Positions 21,401 to 31,900 of a DNA stretch of 64,000 bases are shown one piece after another; the stretch's first letter is position 1, and each line of letters opens with the position of its first letter. The position numbers were made by a program, and so were the translations under genes. A model generated the notes under the pieces. It saw nothing but the letters and a program-made list of their open reading frames with translations. It ran no database searches and was not told the DNA's origin. Origin of the DNA: Macrotis lagotis (Eukaryota; Chordata; Mammalia; Peramelemorphia; Peramelidae); contig NC_133660.1 in NCBI RefSeq assembly GCF_037893015.1, positions 281,295,067-281,359,066 of the forward strand, written 5' to 3'.

Positions 21401-22689
21401 AAGCCAAAAGTCTACCACCATCACACAATTCCATTTGAATCCCAAAAGACAGGCTTGGTTCCAAAGAAGAGCTAAAACCTGCCTCCCATCCTATCCTTTG
21501 CAGAAGTCAAGTTCCCTGGGCAGGATAATTGCCAGATTTTTTTCATTTATTGATTAGCATAGCTGGATTTTTTCTTCTGTTTTCTTCTATTTTTTTTTTC
21601 ACATTAAACTGTTATAATGGTTTCAAAATTCTGTTCTGCATGTGGTCATGTGGGAAGAAGGAACAAGATGTCAAATTTGATTAGAACAGAAACTGCCTGA
21701 GGCAAAGATGAAAGGGAAAGAATATGGCAGATTCAAATCAGAACTGTTCTAAAGGCTAGAAAGAGGGAGGCGTGGCAGGGATCACATAGAAGCCATGAAG
21801 TCAGAAAGGAGCACCCATGGAAATAGAGGTTTGGGGTTCGGAGGAGACCCACCAGCAGGCCTATGCCATCGTCTAAGTCAATCAATCAACCAATAAACAC
21901 TTATTAAGTGCCTACCATGTGCTGAGATACAAAACAGGCCAAAGACAATGGGGAAGACAACAAATAGACACAATGCAAGTGTATTCAGAAAAAAATAGGA
22001 ACTAAGAGAGGAAAGTCCTCCAGGATCAAATAAAAATCTTTCATTTGCTTTTGAAATCTCTCCACAAACTAGTCCCTCCTGCAGCTTCTTTTACTTTCCT
22101 CCCTCCAAACTCTCTACAATTAGCTCTTCTTACCTCCTGTTGACCCTCCCATAGGATACTCCATCTCCTTCTTTCCAACCCGATAAGCATTAATTAAGCA
22201 CCTACAATGTACCAAGCATTGTGCTAAATATTGGGTTTCCCCAGCTGTGAGAACTCACAAAGGAGAATATACTGGAGGAGATGGGGACCAACTGTACCAA
22301 AGGCTTCAGAGAGATTCAAAATGATTCAGATGGAGAATAAGCCACTGCATTTGACAAAATAGAAATCATTAGTCACTTTAGAAAGTGCAGTTTTAGATTC
22401 ATGAGATCAGAAACCTGATCTTACAAGGTTTGGAAGACAGGAAAGAGAAGGGAGGGCAGACAGCTGTCAGGGGCAGCTTTTTCATGGACTTCAGCCCCAA
22501 AAGGGAGGAGGGACTCAGAGTTAGCAGAATGAAAGGAGCATATGAGTTATTTTTTGAAGGATGACAGAGGTGTCATTTTCCCTTTTTTATTTTATTACAC
22601 AATCTATGCATCTTAGCAACATGATGATTTAGAAATACAAAGATGTCTGTCCACTTTCAATCCTGGGGACTTAACACAGCATTTCTCTC
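21401..22689. other. Intergenic DNA with ancient repeat scraps
   Basis: 21880-21975 (ataaacacttattaagtgcc, taccatgtgctgagatacaa) and 22185-22240 (attaattaagcacctacaat) look like old mammal-wide SINE or LINE 3' ends. 22240-22450 resembles an old repeat that I cannot name. No gene was recognised. Confidence 0.4.
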
Positions 22690-22865
22690 TTATTTTTTTT
22701 TAAATTGAAATTTAGTTTTATTTTTCCAATTACATGCAAAGATAATTTCCAACATTCATTCATTTGCAAGATTATGAGTTCCTCATTTTTCTCCCTCTCT
22801 CCTTCCCTTCCCCCCTCCCCTCCCCATGGAGGTGAACAATGTGATAAATTTTATTTAACCTATTT
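22690..22865 (-). mobile_element. L1 3'-UTR fragment, reverse strand
   Basis: ttgaaatttagttttatttt ... ctccctctctccttcccttc ... atggaggtgaacaatgtgat ... catattccacattagtc-like order is the reversed 3' UTR of a common marsupial L1. The forward relative of this type of end is at about 47580-47810. Confidence 0.6.
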
Positions 22866-22910
22866 CCACATTAGTCTTGTTGTGAAAGAGGAATTAGAAG
22901 AAGGGGGAAG

Positions 22911-23069
22911 GGGCGGCTAGGTGGTACAGTGGATAGAGCACCGGCCCTGGAGTCAGGAGGACCTGGGTTCAAATCGGGTCTCAGACACTTAATAGTGAAC
23001 TAGCTGTGTGGCCTTGGGCAAGCCACTTAACCCCATTGCCTTGCAAAAAAAAAAAAACCCCTAAAAAAA
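22911..23069 (+). mobile_element. SINE, MAR1/WSINE type, near consensus
   Basis: ggggcggctaggtggtacag ... ccttgggcaagccacttaac ... A-rich tail with cccctaaaaaa. One of the least diverged copies. Confidence 0.95.
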
Positions 23070-23522
23070 TGGTATGAGGTCACATTCACCCAGAAAGGAC
23101 TGGCTGTTCTGGAGGCTGAGGCTCAAAGTAATGGCCAAAATTATTGGATTTTTAAAAATATATCTCTTGCATAGACATAGCTACTTTTTTCAGTGAAAAT
23201 CAAAGCTACAAAAGACAAAATCAATGAATTCTCTCTCCAAATAATGGTGATTGAAGCAAATGAATTATTGAAAACAGCAGGCACCAATGAGGTCAAATTT
23301 GAGTTGTGGAATGGGGGATTTCAACAGGGGCTGTTGAGTTTGATGATTATTTTATAAAAAGAAGAGAGAGGTAATACATGCATTTTTGTTGTTGTGTAAA
23401 AAATGTGAATGTTCCTCCATGAAAAGTGGAAATGATTATGAAAGCTCAACTCTTACTCAGATCCCCAGGTACTTCTCAAGGTCATCTGAAGTCAGTTTGG
23501 ATCTTGCTAAGATATCAGACAG
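23070..23522. other. Unassigned intergenic DNA
   Basis: 23140-23370 is A-rich, with stretches such as aaatcaaagctacaaaagac that may be worn L1 sequence. No gene was recognised. Confidence 0.3.
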
Positions 23523-23534
23523 AAAGACATTGAG

Positions 23535-23678
23535 GGGGCAGTTAGGTGGCATAATGGATAGAAGCACTGGCCCTGGAGTCAGGAGGACCCAAGTTCAAAT
23601 CTGACCTCAGACACTTCATAATGACCTAGCTGTGTGGCCTTGGGCAAGCCACTTAACCCCATTGCCTTGGGGAAAAAA
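23535..23678 (+). mobile_element. SINE, MAR1/WSINE type, with target-site duplication
   Basis: gggcagttaggtggcataat head. Flanked by an exact 12-bp duplication, aaagacattgag, at 23523-23534 and 23679-23690. Confidence 0.94.
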
Positions 23679-23690
23679 AAAGACATTGAG

Positions 23691-24054
23691 AAAAGACATT
23701 CCATTTAATTGGAATAAAAAGCAAAACAAAATAAAAACATATCTCAACACCTCATTCCCAGAAGTCTTTGTGTCTGTCTCAGGGACATGCTGAAGCCCTA
23801 GGTGGAGGGATGCAGCCATTGCAGCCTTAGATGCTGCTGCCTCCCAATCCCCTGGCTGGTTTCTCCTCTGCTTCCATGTTAATCAGGTGGTCTTCCTACA
23901 ACACAATCTCCCAGTGGCCCAGACACAAAGTCTTATGGGAAATCTTCTCTTATAGAATGATCATTATCTGGGGACTAGTATTCTGGGAAATACACTACCC
24001 AACTTCATTTCATTATTACACACTTTGATTTATTTCCTGTCTTTCTCACAGGAA
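23691..24054. other. Intergenic DNA, nothing recognised
   Basis: No gene and no confident repeat. Confidence 0.3.
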
Positions 24055-24177
24055 AGATTATTAAAATAATCACACCCTTTGACAAAATGGTTCCATTGTT
24101 AGGAATAGATCCTGATGGTGTTATCAAAAACAAAACAAGAACCAAAAACCCAATTCCTGACCCAAAGAGTGTAAGAG

Positions 24178-24213
<36 letters not shown>

Positions 24214-24450
24214 GTAATTGTGAAACAAGAAAACACAACTCCCCAACTTTGGAAGCCAAAGCAAACAAGCAAACCTGGAAGCAACCTCAGTAGCCAACCA
24301 AAAGGTGAGTGACTGAGCAGCTGATAGTCTATGGCTGTAAAGAAATAGTATAATACAATTCAAACCAGCTAATCTGAAGAATAGAAAGAATTTGAAAAGA
24401 TCTTTAGGAAAGAAATCTTTATATTCCTCAGATTCAACACACATTAATTA
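24055..24450 (+). mobile_element. Old L1 fragment (ORF2 C-terminus) with (CA)n
   Basis: The open frame at 24087-24293 begins MVPLLGIDPDGVIKNKT, matching the L1 peptide IPFDPSIPILGLFPEEIVKT at about 7769-7830 in order and spacing. A (CA)n microsatellite fills 24179-24211. Confidence 0.65.
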
Positions 24451-24574
24451 TAGATATAGGAGAGGAAAAAATAAAAGGGAAGGGAAGAAATAAGAATTTC
24501 TCTAAGCCCCTCTCTGGGCAGGAGGTGTGCACAGGATTTAACAAGTCTTAGCTCATTTGATTGTAAGAACAAAC

Positions 24575-24715
24575 TCACAAGATGGGTTCTCTTATCGTTC
24601 CCATTTCACAGCAGAGGAAATTGAGGCAAACAGAGATTAAATGACTTGCCCAGGGTCACACTGCTAGAGTGTGTCTAAGATCAGACTTCAATTCCAGTCT
24701 CCTTGACTCTAGGTC
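24575..24715 (-). mobile_element. MIR
   Basis: cccatttcacagcagaggaa, attaaatgacttgcccaggg and tcacactgctagagtgtgtc are the reversed MIR order. Confidence 0.8.
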
Positions 24716-25194
24716 CTGCCCCCACCAAGCAAATAAGAAAGAATGAATAAAGACTTTTACCAAGACTTGGGGAAAGGGATGGAAGCTCTACTATGCTAAT
24801 TAATGCATTGAAATTCATTTCCATATGATTAAGCATACCTAATTGGTTGGATTGGTCCTCAACGTTGTTTTTAATAAATCATTTCATTTGGGGCATAGGT
24901 TGGGACCTCTGCTGAAATTCCCAGGGTAACCTTAGGACTCCAGATCTGGAATATTGCAAAGTGAGCCAGAGGCTATGGGTTTGAATTCTGCCTCTCCAGT
25001 CTTTAGAGCTTGGTAATTTAGTGCCATCACACACTCTCTCTGGGCCTCAGTTTCCCATCTGTCCTTTCCTTCCTTAGGAGCTCTGCTGGGCAGACTGACA
25101 GCTGGAGGCCAGAGGGTCTTAGAGGCATCTGCCCATTTCCTTGATCTGACATGGGGGGGGGGGAATAGATTTAAGAAAGACCAGAGGTCCCCTT
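24716..25194. other. Upstream flank of UNC93B1, mostly unassigned
   Basis: About 24960-25065 carries a forward MIR-like stretch (tttgaattctgcctctccag, gggcctcagtttcccatctg). There is a G run at 25153-25162. No exon was recognised. Confidence 0.45.
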
Positions 25195-25440
25195 GCAAGC
25201 TTTATTATTCATCATTTATGAATAATAATGATTAATTCAGCACAGATGACCGATATTTGTCAATAATTTGTTAGTCATTATTAATGTTAGCATTCTTAAT
25301 TTATTAGTGCCGCTTTCTACCCAATCAAGGATTAATGGCGGCAATAAAATGAGCTCATCGTCAATAACGGCTGAATCGAATTTATTCATTATATCAAATC
25401 TAGTCAGCCGGCAGTGGGAGAGCTTTTCCGGGTAACTTTG
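25195..25440. promoter_or_regulatory. Candidate conserved AT-rich element upstream of UNC93B1
   Basis: About 245 bases, non-repetitive by eye, unlike both the SINE/L1-rich DNA upstream and the GC-rich promoter downstream. It is dense in TAAT/ATTA cores (many between 25205 and 25390, for example aataataatgattaattcag and tagtcattattaatgttagc), the core bound by homeodomain proteins, plus caat and tatcaaat motifs. It ends about 0.4 kb before the start codon. It looks like a regulatory element or an exapted ancient repeat; conservation is inferred, not shown. Confidence 0.4.
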
Positions 25441-25857
25441 CAGCATGATCTCCTTTTAGTTCAGCTTTACAGGGGGGGAAACTGAGGCTCGACACCCACA
25501 GAGGGGTGCCCCTCGAACCCAGCTCTTTCTGGACAGCTCCCAGCAGGCTCTCGGGACCCCCACTCTGGCTTGCCGGCCTTTGGGTCTCTGGGGCTCCAGG
25601 CTCCAGGCCGCCGCCACAAGACTTGCTGATGAAAGGGCCGGGTCGGAGAACCCCACCGCGCGGTCTTTGCGGCCTCCGGCCTCGGTTTCCCCGTCTGTCA
25701 AGGGCCAGAATCAGGCATGGGGGGCGGGCGGCCCCCTCGGGTCCCTCCCCTTGGGGTTCCTGGTTCCTGGTTCCCGGCCCGCCCCTGCCCGCGCCCCGCC
25801 TTCGGCCCAGCCGGCTGATCTCGGAGCGCTGGGGGCAGCCCCTGCCCTTCTCCGGCC

Positions 25858-25962
25858 ATGGAGGCCGAGCCCCCGCTGTACCCCGTGGCCGGAGCCCCCG
25901 GCCTGAAGGCGGAGGAGCCCGGGGCTGGAGGCCCCAACGCCCACCTCCCGGACGGGCCCGAG
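25858..25962 (+). CDS. UNC93B1: UNC93B1 exon 1 (coding part), residues 1-35
   Basis: Cytosolic N-terminus. The start codon sits in ctccggccatgg, a usable Kozak context with G at +4. It begins MEAEPPLYPVAG like the human protein; the middle of the exon is diverged and glycine/proline-rich. It ends in phase 0 before gtactc. Confidence 0.95.
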
Positions 25963-28900
25963 GTACTCCAACCCCGGCCCCTGGGGGAGAAGGGCCGGGC
26001 CGGGCCGGGGCGGGCGCGCTGCCCGGCGCGGCGGCTTCCAGCGCCCCCTCTCCTGCCCACCCTTCCTGGGCCTCAGTTTCTCCATCTGTAAACGCTCCGA
26101 GCCTGGGCACAAGGGAGCCAGGGGTCTGTGGGGGGCGGGGTGGGCAGGAGGGAAGGGCACCTGGCTCTGCCACCTTGGGGGGCCCCAGGTGAAGGCCCCC
26201 CCAGAGTGGCCTCAGCCCCTCCCCGTGGTCCCCCCAGCTAGATGAGTTTGTGGGGGCCTACCCCGACTACAATGAGGAAGAAGAGGAGCGCAGATACTAC
26301 CGGAGAAAGAGGCTGGGCGTGCTCAAGAACGTGGTGACGGCCAGCCTGGGGGGGCTGCTCACCTACAGCGTCTACCTGGGTAAGAGGGGGCCCCTGGCCG
26401 CCGCCCCGCGCCCCCGCCTCGGCCACAGAGGCTTTGGGGCCGGAGAGCCCTCCTCCCCAGTTAATACCTGGGTGCTTGTGGACGCTTCGCGGGGCCTCAG
26501 TTTCCTTGCTCGGGTTCCTTCCCAGAGTGAGGCCTTCCCTCCCCCGTGTCCCAGGCCCCAGACGGAGTGGGGTCCAGGCTGCCTTAGTCCCTCCCTCGGC
26601 CTTCCTCAGGTTGGGTCAGCCCTTGGCTGCCGCCCAACGTCATCCCTCAAGCACCTGAGGGTTCCTTAGGCCACCGGCTTGTTCTCCCTGCTTCATTCAT
26701 TCATTCATTCATTCAGGACTTTGAGCACTCTGCTCATCCCAGGGCTGGGCATGCGTAGGAATGCTAGCTGAATGATGGTACCTTGCGAATAGCTAGGAGG
26801 ACCTGAGTTCAAATCCATCTCAGACATTTAATACTTAGCCGTGTGACCTTGGGCAAGTCACTAAACCCCATTGCCTTGCCAAAAACAAAAACCCAAACCC
26901 GGCCTCCCTCCAGGCCCGGGGTGTCACTAGTCACCCCCTGAGGGTGCCAGAGGAAAATGTTGCCCATGTGAGGCAGGACAGGGCAGGGTTAGGCAGTGAG
27001 GAGGTCCAGAGGGAAGGCACCTCCATGGATCCCTGGGCTCTTCCCAGGGCGCTCCCAGTGATTTCTTAGGCAGCAGCTTTGCAAAGCCCTCCTCACCTAG
27101 GCCCTGGCGCCAAGCACTGGAGCACACAGGAGGGTCTGGGGCTTTGGGGACATCCCTGTCTACCTTGTCCAAGCGGTCTCTTGGGCCTCAAAGGGCTGTC
27201 CTACGAGGAAGGAGCCCCAGTCTGGAAGTCAGCCCGGCTCCACCACTTGCTCCCCGGGTGACCTTGGACAAGCCACTTCCCTTTAGTAAGATTCAGTTTC
27301 CCTACTGTCAAGTGGCTACGGCCACACCTACTCAGCCCCCTCCTAGTGGGGCCTGGCAAGCTCTGCTGAAAGGAGACTTGGTGGTCTGTAAGAGGGTATT
27401 ATTAGATTGCATCTGGTCATGCTTGTGAGAAGGGAAAAGAGGAATGGGTGGTTCTTCCTCTCCAGCGGGGGCCAAGTGGGGATTCTTAAGCTCTGAGCAA
27501 GTCATTTCCCCTGTCTTAGAAGCAGATGAGGAAGAAGGCACTGGGTGGCCAGTGGGACCCTGACCCAGGCAGCCTGGGACCGCAGTCTCTTAGTTCTTCT
27601 TCCACTTCCTCTCCCCCAGCAGCTGCAGCAGTAGGACTGCTGTGGGAAGGGGGGGCTCCTCTCCCCCTTCCCCTGGTCCCCAGGTTGATTGTGAGCATCT
27701 GGGGGGTGCGGTTGCCTGGTCCATTGCCCCTTGGCTGGGAGACCCGGGTATGTCTGCTCAGAGCTGGGAGGGACCTCTGAACCTAGAATGGCAAAGAAAG
27801 GAAGAACCTTGGAACAGAGAAGAGAGAATGGCAGAGCTGGGAGAGATCCCAGAGCCTAGAATGCCAGAGCCAGAACCCAGAATAGGAGGGACCATAGAAT
27901 ATCAGAGCTGGGAAAGACTTTAGAACATAAAATGTCAGACTTGAGAGGACGTGAAATGGGAACAGGAAATATCGGAGCTGAGAAGAACCTCAGAATATGG
28001 GATGTGAGAGGGGAGATTCTTAGAACATAGAATACCAGATTTAGAAGGGATCCAAGAGAAAACTAGGGTCCAGTTCCCTCATGTTGCTGATCAGAAAAGG
28101 GAATGGACTTGTCCAAGGTTGTAGAGTGACCTGGGCATTGTCCCCTCCCTGAACTGGCCTCTCTGCTGACCTCCCATGTGTTTTATGTGTTACTGACCCA
28201 AGCTGTGGTTATGGCTCATGTCCTGAAAGTCCTAAAGTAACACTTCCGGCCCCCCAGGGGTTAGTAGACCCCCCCAATGGGAAAGAGATGTTGCCTTTTG
28301 TCCCCCTAGCCCGTAGACCACTGCTAGAACTGGGTCCTGGACTCCTGAGAGCAATGTCCTTCCTCCTTCCCCCTATTGAAGCTGGGCCATAGCCATTCTG
28401 GTCTCCTTGGGGCTGCCCAGGAGTGGACTAACTCCTGGGTGGGGCTTTGTCCTGGGCCTAATCTTGCTGTCTGAGCCTATATCTAACCTCCTCTCCCTAA
28501 TGCCCCAGGCCTCCTGGAGATGCAAATGATCCTCCACTATGATGAGACCTATCGAGAGGTGAAATATGGCAGCATGGGACTTCCTGACATCGACAGCAAG
28601 ATGCTGATGGGCATCAATGTGACCCCTGTGGTGGCCCTACTCTACACACCTGTGCTCATCAGGTAGGTGTGGGGAGCATGACCAAAGTGACCTCCGATCC
28701 TGTCCAGGATCCCCTGCCCCCACCATCTAAGCTTTGCCAGTGCCGGGACCTCAGGGGGAATTGGGAGGCAGGAGGCCAGATTCTCTCCGTGCTTCAGTTT
28801 CCTCATCCGGCAAAAACCTGTATAGGCTCCTCTGAGTTCGGATGCTTCCTCTAGAACCCTCAAGATCTTTCTGAGCTCAGTTATAGGACCATCTCCCATA

Positions 28901-31900
28901 GTAAGACTTTCCTGGTCCACCCTACCCCAGCCCCACCTCTCCAGTTATTGCCGTTCCTTCTGTCTTGAAATTATGGATAATTTGTGTTCCCTTGGGGCTG
29001 TATTGGATCCCCTTCCCCTTGAGGGCAGGCATTGTCTTCCCAACCCATTGCACACTGCTTAGCATACAGCAGATGCTTAATAAATGCTTTTGAAATTGAA
29101 CTGAATATACTATGCATATCTGATCTCACCACCTTAAGGGAGACAGAGAGTGCAACATTTCAAGAGCTGAATCAACATCCTTGTTTTATTATTTGGGAAA
29201 CTGAGACCCAGCGAAGGGAATGGAGTTATCTAAGATCACACAATGAATTAGAAGAAAAATTGGAACTGGAATCTAGACCCAGTGTTAAAGTTGAGTCTGG
29301 ATTTTTTTTTTGCTGCCTTCTTCTTGGACCTGGAAAAGGTTCATGGACTCCTAGAATCCCAGACTTAGAACTGGAAGAGACCTGGGAGGCTATCTCTCCA
29401 TTTCACAGATGTGTAAACTGAGGCCAAAAGAGGTTAAGTGAGCCTTGCTGAAGGTCACTCAAGGCATAAGGGTCAGAGGTGGGATTTGAATCCAGGTTCT
29501 TGACTCCTAGAGGAAATATATTTTTCCCTGAACCATAATGCTTGCTGTGGACAATGCTAGAGATTCAGAGATTTGGGGACTGCTGCTAAGTGGGGACCAA
29601 GTCAGGAGGTGTCCCAGACTAAAAGGGACTATCTTGACACTGGGGTCTTGGAGCAGAGGCTAGATGGCCACTGCCAGATCTGTTGACTTGGTACCAGCCC
29701 CAGAGGCTAGGAGAAGACAGCTGACTTAACAAGGTTCTGTCCCCTGGCAGGTTCTTTGGCACCAAGTGGGTGATGTTCCTGGCTGTGGGCATCTATGCCC
29801 TCTTTGTCTCCACCAACTATTGGGAGCGATACTACACACTAGTGCCCTCTGCAGTTGCCCTAGGTGTGGCCATTGTGCCCCTCTGGGCCTCCATGGGGAA
29901 TTACATTACTCGGTGAGCAGGGGCCAGCTGGGCAGGGTGGCTTGTGTGTGGGAGGGGTAGGAAGTGGGGGTTTATTGGTGGCCACATGGTCCCTTTGCCT
30001 CATCCGGCCAGGGCAGAGGATATGTGTGCCAGGATCTTGATGGGTAATGCCCAGAGAGCTTGGAACCAGAATCTGGAAAGGGGTAGAGTTTATAGGCTAG
30101 AAGGGATATCAGATACCAGCACAGATACTACTGAGATTTAATATTAAATGACAAATGTATTCAAGACATGTCCACCTAAGGCTGGTGAGGTGAGCTCTGA
30201 GGAGGAAGGTTGAACCCTAGAGGTCAGAGGAAGCTTCCTGGAAGAGGCAACCTTTCAAGTGGGTTTGCTGGGTCATGGCCTTTGCCCAGGCTTCCCTCCT
30301 TTCTCATCTCTGACCTGTCAGATTCCTAACTTATTGACAAGCACATACAGCCCAGGTACTTCCTGTCACAGGAGATTTTTCCTGACACAGCCTCCCCCAA
30401 GTTGGTAATGCTCTTTCCTTTTGGAGATGATTGTTGTATTAGTTTGCAATAAATAGTAAACATAAAACAATCAGCTTTGCTGTGTCCATTCTGTCCCACC
30501 ATAAAAGTGGGTGGGAGTGAATTGATTCCTCCCCCCAACGTTTGTTTTTTTCTTTTTTTACAAGGCAGTGGTGTTAAGTGACTTGACCAAAGTCACACAG
30601 CTAAGTAATTACTAAGTGCCTGAGGTCCTATTTGAACTCAGGTCCTCCTTACTCCAGGGCTGGTGCTCTATCCACTGCAGCATCTAACTGCCCCTCCCCA
30701 ATGTTTGTTAAATTAAACAGAGTTGAAATCAATGGGTAGGGGCAGCAAGACATAGAAATCAGTATGATCAAGAGCACAGAGCAGGGAAAGTTCTGGGCAT
30801 GTCAGAAGAAGTGAGATATCCAGATGGGTAGGAATTTTGAGCCTGCTGGCAGGGAGTTGTGGGAGCTGGAGTGGAAAGGTCGTAGGACAGTGCCTGGCTT
30901 CTCTCCACCATCTTGGCTGGAAGTCTGGACAGCTCCCAGAATGGAGAGGTTATGGGTGAAGAGATCATCTCATTCCAATGCTTTTCCCTGGTAGGATGTC
31001 GCAGAAATACTATGAGTATGTGAATTACAAGGAGGAGCACGTGCAGGAGCAGAGGCGTCCTCCACGGGGGGCCCATACCCGCTATCTTGTCATCTTCCAC
31101 ACCATCTTCTATAGCTTCTTCTACGTGAGCATGGACAGGGCAGGGGGTAGAAGAGCCCCAGGGAACTTCTAGCCTAGGCCAGTGCTTGCCCTGGGTGGGG
31201 AAGGGGCATGGAGAAGCTCTCCCCTTCAAATCCTTATTTTTCAACCTCCCCATCACCCAACTCTGCTGGTGGTGCACAGGCTTTGAGCAGGGTAAAGAGG
31301 GTGCTGACTTTGGATTCCTGAGAGACCAGGGCTCAAAGCCTTTTTCTAACTGGGATCAAATCATCTCATTGCTTGAAGTCTCCTTTTCTTCTACAAAATG
31401 GGGAGGTGCATTTGCTGACCTCAAAGATTATGACCTCTAAATGCTCCCAGAAGTCTGGTTGTAGGGCTGAACCTGGGAGGTGGGCTTGGCTCAACATCAT
31501 GTGGCCACCACCTCCAGCCCTCCTTTTCTCCCTTCCTGCAGCTCAGTTTTGCCTGTGCCCAGGGGCCTATGGTCTTCTTCCTCAACAATTACCTGTATGA
31601 TCGGAACCATACTCTCTTTAATGTGCACACCTGTGGTGAGTCTGAAACCTGATTCTGTGGTGAGGGTTGGGATGGCAGGGACAGGGAGGGGATGCCCAGC
31701 CTCGATTCAATTGAACAAGTGTCTATTAAGCATATGCTATATGTAGTCACCGAACTTCTGCTTGTCTCAGTATCCTCATCTGTAAAATGGGAATAATAAC
31801 TGTGTCATGGCCTTGGGGTTGTTGTGAGGATTCAATCAGATAGTGTTGGAAAAAAAGCTTAGTATATGTACTCATAGTAGGTGCTATAGAAATGTTAGCT

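Larger units (their letters stand above)
25560..26450. promoter_or_regulatory. UNC93B1: CpG island and promoter region of UNC93B1
   Basis: Strongly GC-rich with many CG dinucleotides (for example cccgcgcccc, gggcgcgctgcccggcgcgg) in a window otherwise poor in CpG. It covers the 5' flank, exon 1, intron 1 and exon 2. No TATA box is evident before the start codon, which fits a dispersed CpG-island promoter. The transcription start cannot be fixed from sequence; it should lie in about 25500-25850. Confidence 0.75.

Noticed and set aside
25400-26192. Long frames on both strands over the CpG island (up to 257 codons) as extra genes
   Set aside because: GC-rich DNA lacks stop codons. These frames cross UNC93B1 exon 1 and its introns out of register and encode Pro/Gly/Arg-rich sequence without a family match.
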